Made by a program: the position numbers and the translations under genes. 64,000 bases of DNA from Algoriphagus mannitolivorans DSM 15301 (GTDB lineage Bacteria > Bacteroidota > Bacteroidia > Cytophagales > Cyclobacteriaceae): NCBI RefSeq assembly GCF_000429425.1, contig NZ_AUBV01000007.1, positions 186,001 through 250,000 on the forward strand, read 5' to 3'. Of this stretch, positions 50,504 through 60,193 are shown piece after piece. Positions within the stretch are counted from its first letter, which is position 1. Each line of letters opens with the position of its first letter. The notes below the pieces were generated by a model. The model was not told where the DNA came from. It worked only from the letters and a program-made list of their open reading frames with translations, and ran no database searches.

Positions 50504-52849
50504 TCAATATTTTAAGTTCTCGTTTTTGTCCCAAATTCCCCATCGTTGGCCTACTTCTCCTTCATGGTGCACTTTCCATGGTTCATCGAAGGAAGAAAAG
50601 TTGAATAAGGCTATATTTTCCTGCTTGGCCCATTCATTTGAAGCAGTCAGGTATTTCATTGTGTTTTCAGGGGATGGCACAGCTTCTTGCAATATTTCCC
50701 CTGAGTCAGGCCAGCCTGTTTCCGTGATGATCACCTCCTTGGTTCCTGCGGCTTTTTTGACTATTTCATACATTTTTTGCAGGTAAATCGGGGCTTGGTC
50801 AATGCTGCATCCCTCCCAGAAAGGATAGCAATTAGCCAAAATCAAGTCACAATTAGCCATAATCTCAGGGTTCTGAGAAAGAAGGGAGTACGTATCCACA
50901 TAGCTTACCGGCACATTGGGCAATAACTCTTTCACTCTTTTCAAATAGTGAAGGACTTCTTCTTTGGTAAGTTCATTTCGAAGGATCACCTCATTACCGA
51001 CAACGGCAATGTCTACAAACCCGTCTTTTGCGAGTCGGACGAGCTGCGATATTTCTGCTTCATTTTTTGATTTATCGGTACTCAACCAGGCGCCGACCAT
51101 TGTTTTTAAACCCTTTTCTCGAGCTAATTTTGGGATCATCTCGTTCCCATCAGTACAGGAAAACGAACGTACCCACTTTGTATGCGGAGCAATGATTTCC
51201 AACCTTCGTTTGATCTGTTCTTCAGTAAGGGTGTCTCCAATATTTTGCCCTTCCAAATAGGGGCTGAAACATAAACCATGAAAACCAGCATTAAAGGTGT
51301 TTGAAAACATGGCCTTTATTTCACTATTTGACTTCCCTTCAAACCTGTTTTGGTGATTTGCTATCGCAAGCTTATCCACCTCAGAAAGCAGGATGGAATT
51401 GTCTGCTAAATATCCAGAGTAATAAGGTTTCGGCTTTAGTTTGGCCTGTTTACGCTTTTGAAGCTCGGCACGGATTTGATTGGCTTTTTCTTCATCCACA
51501 TCGTAATCATGCATGAGATACATGGCTGCGATCGTTCCTAACATGGGCAGCCCGGAGAAGAACAGGCGGAGGCCAGTTACGGCTCCTTCTGGTTGAACCG
51601 CAGCATTGCCATCAAAACCTACTACTGTCAAAATCAACCCACTCAAACCTCCGGCGATGGCAAAACCAAACTTTACCATATACCAATAAATGGCACCAAA
51701 TACCCCTTCTCTTCGAACTCCATAATTCAATTCATCCAGATCAATCACATCGGCAGTCATGGACATCATCAAAACAAAAAGACTACCTATACCGAAAGAA
51801 TGGAATGGAAGAGAAAAGATAAACAACCATGGCTTGCCGGGTACAAAAAGAAACCACAAGGAAGTATATCCTATTAAAGCAATGCCTTGGGATACCATGA
51901 AGGCATTTTTCTTTCCAATCTTTTTGGACATCGCTGCCACGATAGGAATCACAATAAACGTGGTCACCAAGGCACCCACGCTTCCGAAAATAGGTGTCCA
52001 AAAGCCTGCTGCTCCTGCATCGCCATTAAACAGATGCCATACCACGATAAAAAAGACAAAACCAGCTACCGTATTGAATGCATTGAAAATGAAAAAAGTA
52101 GAAATACAAAGCTTTCTAAAGGGTGTTGAAGAAAAGGCCTCTTTAAATCCTCTGACGATTTGAGCAATACTATCTCCAATTGCATTGAAAGTCAGGGGTG
52201 AGAAATTTTCATTCTTGGTTGATTTGCTGGGAATAAAAATAGCCGGAACCATGGCGCACAGAGCGAAGATAACTCCCACCCAAACCGCTAGCTCACGGGT
52301 TGCGGCTTCCGGGCTGGGAAACCAGGTTGGTTCATACATAATCACCCAAAACCAAGGCGCAATTACCCAAGCCCATTGCCCAATCCACTGAGCAATGGCC
52401 ATGATTTGTGTTCGCTCATGGAAGTCCTCGCTCATCTCGTAGCCCATGGCCACATAAGGAACACTGAAAATGGTCAGACCAATGTAGAAGGCAAAGGAGC
52501 CCAAAAGGAAATATATGAAGTTATAACTCACACTATTCTCCCCATAGAGCTGCCACATGACTGAGAAAGTGACTCCCATCACGATTGCACCGAGGAAAAC
52601 GTATTGCCTTCGTCTTCCCCATACTGATTTGGTATTATCCGAAATGAAACCCATGATTGGGTCGGTGACAGCATCCAGGACACGCGGGAGAAAGTACACG
52701 ATTCCCCACATCCAGCCTGGAAAGCCCAGGTTTTGAACGAGTACAACCATAAAAATCCCAAGTGAAGCAGGAAACATCTGGTTGGCTAACATCCCCACAC
52801 CGAAGGCTATTTTTTGGCCCATCGGTATAGTTTTGGTGGTTGATGACAT
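50504..52849 (-). CDS. GPH family sugar transporter fused to a GH17 glucanase domain
   Basis: A 781-aa two-part protein. Residues 1-450 form a 12-helix glycoside-pentoside-hexuronide:cation symporter (MelB type; DAVTDPIMGFISDNTKSVWG at 59-78). A charged linker (450-490, EELQKRKQ-like) leads to a GH17 domain (about 515-781) with E620 in VVGNEV and E710 in ITETGWP. With 12 helices the C-terminus should face the cytoplasm, so hydrolysis would follow uptake. I see no frameshift or stop at the junction. I know of no characterised carrier of this kind. Confidence 0.88.
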   Translation of the reverse strand: MSSTTKTIPMGQKIAFGVGMLANQMFPASLGIFMVVLVQNLGFPGWMWGIVYFLPRVLDAVTDPIMGFISDNTKSVWGRRRQYVFLGAIVMGVTFSVMWQLYGENSVSYNFIYFLLGSFAFYIGLTIFSVPYVAMGYEMSEDFHERTQIMAIAQWIGQWAWVIAPWFWVIMYEPTWFPSPEAATRELAVWVGVIFALCAMVPAIFIPSKSTKNENFSPLTFNAIGDSIAQIVRGFKEAFSSTPFRKLCISTFFIFNAFNTVAGFVFFIVVWHLFNGDAGAAGFWTPIFGSVGALVTTFIVIPIVAAMSKKIGKKNAFMVSQGIALIGYTSLWFLFVPGKPWLFIFSLPFHSFGIGSLFVLMMSMTADVIDLDELNYGVRREGVFGAIYWYMVKFGFAIAGGLSGLILTVVGFDGNAAVQPEGAVTGLRLFFSGLPMLGTIAAMYLMHDYDVDEEKANQIRAELQKRKQAKLKPKPYYSGYLADNSILLSEVDKLAIANHQNRFEGKSNSEIKAMFSNTFNAGFHGLCFSPYLEGQNIGDTLTEEQIKRRLEIIAPHTKWVRSFSCTDGNEMIPKLAREKGLKTMVGAWLSTDKSKNEAEISQLVRLAKDGFVDIAVVGNEVILRNELTKEEVLHYLKRVKELLPNVPVSYVDTYSLLSQNPEIMANCDLILANCYPFWEGCSIDQAPIYLQKMYEIVKKAAGTKEVIITETGWPDSGEILQEAVPSPENTMKYLTASNEWAKQENIALFNFSSFDEPWKVHHEGEVGQRWGIWDKNENLKY

Positions 52850-52885
52850 GGTTATTAGGGTTAGGTGGTTAATTTGTTTTTAAAA

Positions 52886-54151
52886 CTATTTGGCAGGAGG
52901 GGCCATGACTTCTTTCAGAAGACTCTCCTTGTCACCGTTATAGGTTTTTACAATAGGATTCCCGTCTCGGGTAAGGTTTTTGAAAATGCCTTGATCCACT
53001 AAATCCCATAAGGCATATTTCGCCTCACCTTTTAGTCCAAAAAGACCAAAATGGTTTTCTGAACCTATCGGATTTTCTGAATCTTTCCACTGCTCATTGA
53101 ATGCTTCAAAATAAAACATGGAAATTCCTGCCTGATCCGTCCATTCTCTCATGTGTTTGTAGTAGAGACCTTCTTTATATTCATCTGCTGCACGGGAACC
53201 TTCCACTCCATAGAATCCATCGGAAACGCTCGCCCAGCCAGTTTCGCCAATATGGATAGGTTTGTCCACTCCGATACTTTTCATGTAGTTGGCCACAGAG
53301 TCATATTGTGATTTGGCGAAATCACGGGCTCGGAGCATCGCCGCATTTACTTTTTCCAGTTCGGTCAGTTTGGACTCTTCCACAGGTACTCTCCAAAAAT
53401 TCGGATTGTAATGAGTATTGTGGTAAGGATAGGTATGGATAGAGATATAATCCACCGCTCGAGCCAAATTGGCTAAGTCCTCCGTGTGATAGCTGGAATC
53501 TGCTCCTCCCCAGGATGAAAAATCATCCGAGCTGGTAATCCAAAGGTCTTTTGGCAGCTTTCTTTCTGCCTTCATATCCTGTAAATAGTTTACCCATTTA
53601 AGAATTACTGAAGGCTGTACAAAATAACTGGTAGCCCATCTGACCATCGCTTCATTGCCAACAGCAAGAATTTTGACGATGTCGGGATACTGATTGACTA
53701 ATGCCACAGCCCGCTGGATTTCCGCTTCATTCTGTTCACTTTCTACATTGTGATCAGGCTCCATTTCAGTCCATGCATTTTTACAATCGATCCATGCACC
53801 CAGCATTACATACATTTCAAACTCCGGATCTTCATCCATCATCTCGCGAATGGCCTTGAGAAGGGTACCTGCATGGGCGAGTTGAACATTATACGTCCGC
53901 ACGATTTTGATACCCATAGCTGATAAAATTCTCAAATCCTCTTTGAGCTGTTCGACGGTAGGCTGAATGTCTCTGGATCTTTCTCGGTAGCCTTCATAGC
54001 AGATGGCCTGGTAATCTGGATTTCCTAAAATTTCTTTTGCAGTCACTTCTTTACGTTTAGTTGATTCCACTTCAGTTGATTTTTCATTGCATGAAAATGC
54101 CGCAAATACGGCCATTCCTAGAAAAAAGGATTTAAAATAAGGTGTCTTCAT
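52886..54151 (-). CDS. GH17-like glucanase lipoprotein
   Basis: A 421-aa protein with a lipobox (FAAFSC, lipidated C21), so it is anchored in the outer or inner membrane. The catalytic domain has AVGNEAM (E167) and IGETGWA (E303), the GH17 acid/base and nucleophile. It is divergent from the two other GH17 domains. It is the only exported enzyme of the operon and so probably makes oligosaccharides for uptake. It starts 24 bases after the GH3 stop. Confidence 0.87.
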   Translation of the reverse strand: MKTPYFKSFFLGMAVFAAFSCNEKSTEVESTKRKEVTAKEILGNPDYQAICYEGYRERSRDIQPTVEQLKEDLRILSAMGIKIVRTYNVQLAHAGTLLKAIREMMDEDPEFEMYVMLGAWIDCKNAWTEMEPDHNVESEQNEAEIQRAVALVNQYPDIVKILAVGNEAMVRWATSYFVQPSVILKWVNYLQDMKAERKLPKDLWITSSDDFSSWGGADSSYHTEDLANLARAVDYISIHTYPYHNTHYNPNFWRVPVEESKLTELEKVNAAMLRARDFAKSQYDSVANYMKSIGVDKPIHIGETGWASVSDGFYGVEGSRAADEYKEGLYYKHMREWTDQAGISMFYFEAFNEQWKDSENPIGSENHFGLFGLKGEAKYALWDLVDQGIFKNLTRDGNPIVKTYNGDKESLLKEVMAPPAK

Positions 54152-54175
54152 AGCGTATAGGCTTATTGATATAAA

Positions 54176-55930
54176 CTATTCATTTAAATTTTCTGCTTGA
54201 TAAGTCAATCCAAATCCTAAAGGGAAAAGCGGCTGAATCGATTCTTCCCAAAAGTTTGGACCGAATTTCCCTTGAAAATCTTCTACAGATTTAGGCCAGG
54301 AGTGGGGTAATTTTCCTTTGAAATCAAAAAGTCCAAAAAGTACTTCCGCTACTCCATCTCCTTCAGAACCTGGTAACCAAGCAGCTACAAAAGCATCACT
54401 TTGCTCGATTTGTGGAGTAACGACCAGCGGTCTACCAGAAATCAAGACTACTACTGTTTTGATCCCCTTCTCTGTGTAAGCATTAATCAAGTTTTGATGC
54501 TCTTCGGTAAGGGTCAGTTGAAAAAGGTTCATTTCACCATCGATATCTCCAAAAAACTCTGCATATGGATTTTCCCCGACTACAATCACTGCCACATCCA
54601 CATCTTCGATATCCGCCTTACCCTCAGCATCATATTTTACTTCACTTTGAGAAAACTTTTGGATTCCCTCCAATAGCGTGGTGGCTCCTTGATAGTTTTC
54701 TGTGGTTCCTTGCCAATTGACCGTCCAGCCTCCTGATTGTAGTCCAGAATTGTTCGCAAAAGGACCTACAACCACTATTTTTGAATTTGGCTTTAGAGGT
54801 AAAGCTTGATTTTTATTTTTCAAAAGAACCAAGGACTCCCGAACCGCTTGTCGAGCAACAGCCCGATGCTCGGGAATTCCGATCTGGTTAACCAAACTTT
54901 TATCGGGGAATGGATTTTCAAAAAGACCAAATCGAAATTTCTGCCTTAAGATCCTTCTGACGGCATCATTGATTCGTTCTTCCGGGATAGATCCATCCAA
55001 AACCCCATTTTTAACACCCTCCTGAAATCCATCCAAATCCCCATCCACGGCCATAACCATGTCGATTCCAGCCTTGATGATGTCATTTTGCCCAAATCTG
55101 GAATAAGCCTTCCAATCCGAGACCACTATTCCATCAAACCCTAGCTGTACTTTCAACAAATCTGTAATCAGCTCCTTGTGAGCATGCATGGGTTGACCAT
55201 CCAGCGAATTGAAAGAAACCATTATCGAGGCAACTCCAGAATCAACGGCAGCCTGATACGGGGGAAGTAAGCGCTCGATGATTTCTTCCCGACTAAGAGA
55301 AGTAATTCCTCCCTCTTTGCCGAAATCAGTTGCTCCATCACCGATAAAGTGTTTGGCAGTGGCCATCACCCCCATATTGCCATTTTTCTCCTGATGACCT
55401 TTAATCGATGCTTCTGTAAGCTTCGTAGTGAGTTCGGTACTTTCAGAAAAAGCCTCGTAAACCCGTCCCCATTTTTCATTCATAGGAATGGCCACACAGG
55501 GAGAAAAAACCCAATTAAATCCCGTGGCTTTTGATTCAATGGCAGTAATCGCCGCGGCTTGTTCGACTAAATCAAGATTTCCAGCTGCTCCAAGACCAAT
55601 ATTATGCGGAAAAATCGTGGCTCCTTCATAGGTATTTTGTCCATGAACTGCGTCTACTCCAAATAATAGAGGAATTTGAAGCCGGGTTGATAAAGCTTGC
55701 TTTTGCAGTTCAGTAAATTTCTCCTGCCATTCCTCTGCATTTTTTCCGGGAACGGGTCCCTGAGTATGGATGACTGAGCCTATGAATTTGGTCTGGATAT
55801 CTTCTGGGCTGATGTCGTCAAAATGGCGCACCTGAGACATCTGGCCTATTTTTTCCTCCAAAGTCATTTGTGAGAGAAGCCTTTCGATTTTCTCATCAGC
55901 CACAGGATCTAACTTGAATTTCATTGACAT
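54176..55930 (-). CDS. GH3 beta-glucosidase, cytoplasmic
   Basis: A 584-aa family 3 hydrolase (N-terminal TIM barrel and alpha/beta sandwich). Motifs: FGVDAVHGQNTYEGATIFPHN, ATAKHFIGDGATDFGKEGG, and the nucleophile in VVSDW (D272). No signal peptide, so it probably cleaves imported oligosaccharides. The common C-terminal FnIII domain is missing. An ATG at 55924 is an alternative start. Second gene of the operon, 20 bases after the phosphorylase. Confidence 0.92.
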   Translation of the reverse strand: MSMKFKLDPVADEKIERLLSQMTLEEKIGQMSQVRHFDDISPEDIQTKFIGSVIHTQGPVPGKNAEEWQEKFTELQKQALSTRLQIPLLFGVDAVHGQNTYEGATIFPHNIGLGAAGNLDLVEQAAAITAIESKATGFNWVFSPCVAIPMNEKWGRVYEAFSESTELTTKLTEASIKGHQEKNGNMGVMATAKHFIGDGATDFGKEGGITSLSREEIIERLLPPYQAAVDSGVASIMVSFNSLDGQPMHAHKELITDLLKVQLGFDGIVVSDWKAYSRFGQNDIIKAGIDMVMAVDGDLDGFQEGVKNGVLDGSIPEERINDAVRRILRQKFRFGLFENPFPDKSLVNQIGIPEHRAVARQAVRESLVLLKNKNQALPLKPNSKIVVVGPFANNSGLQSGGWTVNWQGTTENYQGATTLLEGIQKFSQSEVKYDAEGKADIEDVDVAVIVVGENPYAEFFGDIDGEMNLFQLTLTEEHQNLINAYTEKGIKTVVVLISGRPLVVTPQIEQSDAFVAAWLPGSEGDGVAEVLFGLFDFKGKLPHSWPKSVEDFQGKFGPNFWEESIQPLFPLGFGLTYQAENLNE

Positions 55931-55950
55931 ATTCCGATCGAATGGGCTTC

Positions 55951-58900
55951 TTATTTTACCGTATCCTTGCTGAGATGAACCAACAGCTTTTTGACTTCTC
56001 CCGTACGGTTAAAGATTTTTTTACTTGTTTCAGAATCTAGGACCAATGATCCTTCCTGAATAGTTTTGATTCCCCCTTCATAAAATACTTCTATTCCATT
56101 CTTATCAGATAATTCATAAATAACCGGAACTTGACAGTAGGTGAAGCATAGCGAATTTTCAAAGACCTGAAAGTCATTATTTTGCCCATCTACATCTACA
56201 TAGCTAAACTCTTGGTTCTTGGTCAAAAACTCAGACCTTTTCAACATAAAAGGATGAAAGAAAAGCTTATTATCTTGGATAACTAGCCCTAATTCTCCGA
56301 ATCTTGAAATAATATCTTCCTTGACTTGACCAGTCATTCCAGGTTGCTGGGCACCTTTTCCGGATGGAGTGTGGGAGTATGGATCAGTTGGAAAAGCTCC
56401 ATAGACTTTAGGGCTTTTATGAACCCCGATTCCTTCACATATTTCGTAGTAGTGCGCAATGAGTTTGCTTAAGATCTTGTCAGGAGCTTTCTCTCTAGCA
56501 GCTTTTTCGCAGCATTCCCATACAGCTAGCTGTAGTTTGGAGACCATGTGCCAATAAATCGATCCCAAACCTTCATATCCGTAGAAAGTGCCTGAACGAC
56601 CCGTAAATGCCTTATGATTAAATACTTTTTCAAAAACCTGAAGAGCCTCTTTTTTATCTTTCTCCGACAATGGGTAGGTATTTGGATCTAATTCCTCTAA
56701 GGCTTTAGCTAAGTCCGTGGCATTTTTAAAATTCCCATTGAAATGATACTTTCCATCCACATCCTGCTCTATTATTCTTTTATCTCCTTTTACTACCAAT
56801 TTGGACAATAGGGGAGAATTGGTGACTTGGAGCTCAGGAATGTTGTTTTTTTCCAAAAACCCAGGTAATTCTTTGTTGGGATAAAGGAGATAGCTGTTTT
56901 GATCTTCCCGATATAACTTACTGCCACGCAATGCATCCAAGGTCTGCAATGCTTCTTCCGAACTTAAATAGCCAGAACTCAACACGGCCACCTGACCTTC
57001 GAGCATTTCACTGAGATAGGAGATGGACACTTCCGCTTCATTTTCTACCGTCATCAAGTTATAGGCATGGTAGAGGTTATCTTCCCGCTTATTGGCATCG
57101 ATGGTGTGTTCCAAATAGCTTTGGGCTAGTTTGAAGAATTCAATCAAATTCTGAACGGAAAGACTTTTTCGCTGACTGCTGAAAGAATTCTGGTAGATTT
57201 TTGACCGATATTGACTTGCTGCTTGACCTAATGAATCCAGTACTGATTTTCTGTCTTTGTCGGTAAATTTCCCGGAAAGTAAATGTTGGTGGGTTTGAAG
57301 GGCCACATGTGTTTCTTGGAAAAATTCCACCAATTCCGCAGAGAGATTTGCCTCTTGACCTGGATTTTTTAGGAGGTTTTCAGTGAAAAAGACCAAGAAT
57401 CGTCTCAAATAATAGAGTGTAACCATGGACACTCCATTTCCTACCAAGGCATTGTTGGCATCATTCCATTCCGGTCTTTGAGTATTCATCCAGATTCCTC
57501 CTTCAGGAATGAAATTGGAAATCTTGGCAAGAACCGAAGCCAAAACCTTCTCCAAAAAATTAACCTGGTGAATAGCCCCGCTTTGGTTCTGAAGTAATGC
57601 CGCATCCGAACCCAGCTTTGTCCATCTTTTCTGGATAACTTGATCTAGAGAATGATCAAAATCAATCGTATCCTTTGGGTTTTTCAGTATATCCTCATAA
57701 GGTTTGATTTTGTAGGGGACATTAGCATAAACAAAAAGATCCTCATTGAAATAGGATGCGAGTCTTCCGGGAGCATATCTCTCCGTGAACTCAAGGAATT
57801 TCAGTAAATAAATGATCTGATGGTCTCCCCAATATCCGATATAGGACCAAGGATCATCTGCCTCAATTCTTTCCCAATCAATCCCGTTTTTGGTGATTCG
57901 ATAAGGATTATAACCATCAAATGTTGAGGCATTTAGGAACTTTAATATCATCCCTTCAATGTACTCAGGATAGGAGAGCGCCAAGGCTTCCCAATTTTGG
58001 AAGATGTCTCTCCAGTTACCTGCATAATCCAAGACTTTTGATCCGTCTGCCTCGTTTTTGGTATTTATTGAAAATTGATTCCATGGTCGACTTGGATCCC
58101 CATGTCTTCGGCTGAATTTCAAAGGCAAATACTCCAAACAAAGCCTCTTAAAATTAGAGTCGTTGGACGTTTGGGCGAGCTCTTTTAAAGTAGATAAGGT
58201 GAATTGCTCGGGCAAAGTCTCCAAGTTTTTTGAGTGTTTAGAGAAAATTTCCCGGTTGGCATTCAGGATATTGGCCCTCAAATCCGCCTTTTCAATTTGA
58301 TAGTTGCTGTCAAATATCCCTCCACGCATGATGTTAAACATCGAATTGGCGAAATGACGAGTGTCCTTGAGGGAATCCGCAGTAAGTTGCAATGCATCAG
58401 CTGCCGCATTCAATTTGATCAATTCCTGTGTCCCTTTCTCGATGTCCTGTTGGACATGGAGCATAAGCTGTGGATCACCTTTAATGACATGTGCCAATGC
58501 TCGGATTTGGGAAACATTTTGATTGATATCCGCCATGATCATCCACTCCTTGCTTTCTCCTACTGGTAGATCCAACTCTGAGGATACGAAATAGGCTCCT
58601 TTTTTGGCTTTTATATCGGTTTCCTCTTTTGGATTTTCCCCTTTTCGGAAAGCGTCCAACTGGGAGGAGGAGAGGAGACGGGTTGGATTTTCCAAGCCAA
58701 GTGACCAAGCGATGTTCGCTTTAAGCGCCTCACTAGGCTCCGCTTTGTCCACAATGATGGCACTCAGTGCAAAAATCCCGATGCCGCTATCCCGGTCCAG
58801 CTCATTTCTTTTATAGGCATCGACCAAGTTGCTTCTCATATTCTGAAGAGCACTTCCCACCCCTTGAGGCATGATATTTTGGATCCCATCCAAAAAGGAA

Positions 58901-59385
58901 AGATGGATTGAATTTCCTGAAAGGTTACTTATCCGGCTAGTTTTGACAAAACCGAATTGCTCGCTAGTTGACCATTGATATTGAAAACTGAGCTGCAAGT
59001 CAAGGTTTTCCTCCTCAAAAAGGATCTTGTTGCCGTAAATGTTTTTGTAAAGGTTTCTTCTCAGTTTATACTGATTCGCAAAATGAATTGAAAAAGGTTC
59101 CCAGATGAAAGTCTCAGAATCCTTTTGAATTCTTAAAATGGTTTTGGAACCCGTGATTTCTGAAGATTCAATAATTTTATCATCTGTGTAGTAAGGAAAA
59201 AGTGCGTTTTCAGGGTCTTTTCTTCCGGCACTAATACCACCATTGCTACCGACAAACAGCCAATGGTTGGAAGGACTGATGATACTCATAAAAAATGCAG
59301 ACATCTCGTCTACGTCGGAAATTTTTAAGAATTTTTCTTCTCCAATAAATACTTCAAGAAGCTTGGGTTCTTTAATTTTTGACAC
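55951..59385 (-). CDS. GH94/GH149-like glycoside phosphorylase, probable beta-1,3-glucan phosphorylase
   Basis: A 1144-aa protein that starts at a GTG (59385), with no signal peptide. The (alpha/alpha)6 part holds the RPEWNDANNAL motif (D642), matching the catalytic DWND of GH94 phosphorylases, and DYAGNWRDIFQNWEAL and GYWGDHQIIYLLKFLEF upstream. The length, far above GH94, and the beta-1,3-glucan partners fit GH149 (about 1100 aa). It would split imported oligosaccharides with phosphate to give glucose-1-phosphate. First gene of the operon. Confidence 0.6.
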   Translation of the reverse strand: MSKIKEPKLLEVFIGEEKFLKISDVDEMSAFFMSIISPSNHWLFVGSNGGISAGRKDPENALFPYYTDDKIIESSEITGSKTILRIQKDSETFIWEPFSIHFANQYKLRRNLYKNIYGNKILFEEENLDLQLSFQYQWSTSEQFGFVKTSRISNLSGNSIHLSFLDGIQNIMPQGVGSALQNMRSNLVDAYKRNELDRDSGIGIFALSAIIVDKAEPSEALKANIAWSLGLENPTRLLSSSQLDAFRKGENPKEETDIKAKKGAYFVSSELDLPVGESKEWMIMADINQNVSQIRALAHVIKGDPQLMLHVQQDIEKGTQELIKLNAAADALQLTADSLKDTRHFANSMFNIMRGGIFDSNYQIEKADLRANILNANREIFSKHSKNLETLPEQFTLSTLKELAQTSNDSNFKRLCLEYLPLKFSRRHGDPSRPWNQFSINTKNEADGSKVLDYAGNWRDIFQNWEALALSYPEYIEGMILKFLNASTFDGYNPYRITKNGIDWERIEADDPWSYIGYWGDHQIIYLLKFLEFTERYAPGRLASYFNEDLFVYANVPYKIKPYEDILKNPKDTIDFDHSLDQVIQKRWTKLGSDAALLQNQSGAIHQVNFLEKVLASVLAKISNFIPEGGIWMNTQRPEWNDANNALVGNGVSMVTLYYLRRFLVFFTENLLKNPGQEANLSAELVEFFQETHVALQTHQHLLSGKFTDKDRKSVLDSLGQAASQYRSKIYQNSFSSQRKSLSVQNLIEFFKLAQSYLEHTIDANKREDNLYHAYNLMTVENEAEVSISYLSEMLEGQVAVLSSGYLSSEEALQTLDALRGSKLYREDQNSYLLYPNKELPGFLEKNNIPELQVTNSPLLSKLVVKGDKRIIEQDVDGKYHFNGNFKNATDLAKALEELDPNTYPLSEKDKKEALQVFEKVFNHKAFTGRSGTFYGYEGLGSIYWHMVSKLQLAVWECCEKAAREKAPDKILSKLIAHYYEICEGIGVHKSPKVYGAFPTDPYSHTPSGKGAQQPGMTGQVKEDIISRFGELGLVIQDNKLFFHPFMLKRSEFLTKNQEFSYVDVDGQNNDFQVFENSLCFTYCQVPVIYELSDKNGIEVFYEGGIKTIQEGSLVLDSETSKKIFNRTGEVKKLLVHLSKDTVK

Positions 59386-59708
59386 GATTGATTTTTAAAG
59401 TTTAGTCAGGTAAAAACAAAATTTTTTGGAATTCCAAGATAATTTTTGATATATGAAATTAGGAACTCAACCTAGCAATAGAAAAAAATGGAATACATCA
59501 ATTCTTTCACATTACTACTACAAATCTTTTTTTCTAGGCAGTAATCGAGCTTTTCACACCATTCTACTATATCACTTATCAGGTATTTTTCATTGGTAGT
59601 AGAATCATCAGGCTATCCATTTGAAAAATAGTTGGAAGCAAATAAAGATGATTGTTCAAAAAAAAGGCTTTCCAGAATCTTCCGGAAAGCCTTTGAAATT
59701 TTAACCTA
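59386..59708. other. Upstream region of the beta-glucan operon
   Basis: AT-rich gap between the phosphorylase gene and the EF-hand gene, both on the minus strand. It holds the EF-hand terminator at 59664-59695. The operon promoter must be in the remainder. I could not identify a regulator site. Confidence 0.5.
59664..59695 (-). terminator. Terminator of the EF-hand gene
   Basis: AAAGGCTTTCC (59664-59674) pairs with GGAAAGCCTTT (59685-59695), with a ten-base loop. On the minus strand it follows the EF-hand stop by 14 bases and leads into TTTTT. Confidence 0.85.
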
Positions 59709-60068
59709 TTAAATTTTTGGAGCTGGTCTTTGGGGGCGTGGAGCATTTGCAATTTCCTTCTCCGATAAGAACCCATCTTTATCGACATCTATTTTTTCAA
59801 AATCTGTCTGTAAAGGCCCTCTGACTTCACTTTTTGATAATTTCCCATCTTTGTTGGCGTCCATCTCTTCCAAAAGCTGTGTGAAACTTGGAGGTCCTCC
59901 TTGAGGCCTTCCTTGAGCTTGCCCGCTAGGTGGTGGACCTCCTTGAGTCCTTCCCTGGAGACTTTGCCTGATAGGATGTTCATTAGCAGTTTCCTTGCTG
60001 TGAGAGGCGCATCCATTTATTGAAAAAGCTAGGAATCCAGCGGCGATGATTTTTAGTGTGGTGTTCAT
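59709..60068 (-). CDS. EF-hand lipoprotein
   Basis: A 119-aa lipoprotein with lipobox SINGC (C20), a proline/glycine/glutamine-rich linker (39-60), then two EF-hand loops: D70-E81 (DANKDGKLSKSE) and D94-E105 (DVDKDGFLSEKE), both with full calcium-ligand sets. It is probably a periplasmic or surface calcium-binding or sensing protein. Last in the minus-strand group after the sigma factor genes. Confidence 0.88.
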   Translation of the reverse strand: MNTTLKIIAAGFLAFSINGCASHSKETANEHPIRQSLQGRTQGGPPPSGQAQGRPQGGPPSFTQLLEEMDANKDGKLSKSEVRGPLQTDFEKIDVDKDGFLSEKEIANAPRPQRPAPKI

Positions 60069-60193
60069 GAGTATTGGTTTAATGAGTGGGATTAATTGAT
60101 CCTTTGACGGAGATTAAGTTTGAATTCCTCTTTGTATTAACATTAGGATTATCCGCAATTGCACCGCAATCAAAAATTCCTTTTGTTGGGCGG

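Noticed and set aside
51301..52564. Several plus-strand frames inside the GPH-GH17 gene
   Set aside because: They lie within a well-supported gene on the other strand and lack protein-like composition.
49613..59385. SusC/SusD pair or local regulator in the beta-glucan operon
   Set aside because: No TonB-dependent receptor, SusD-like lipoprotein or DNA-binding regulator is encoded between 49613 and 59385.
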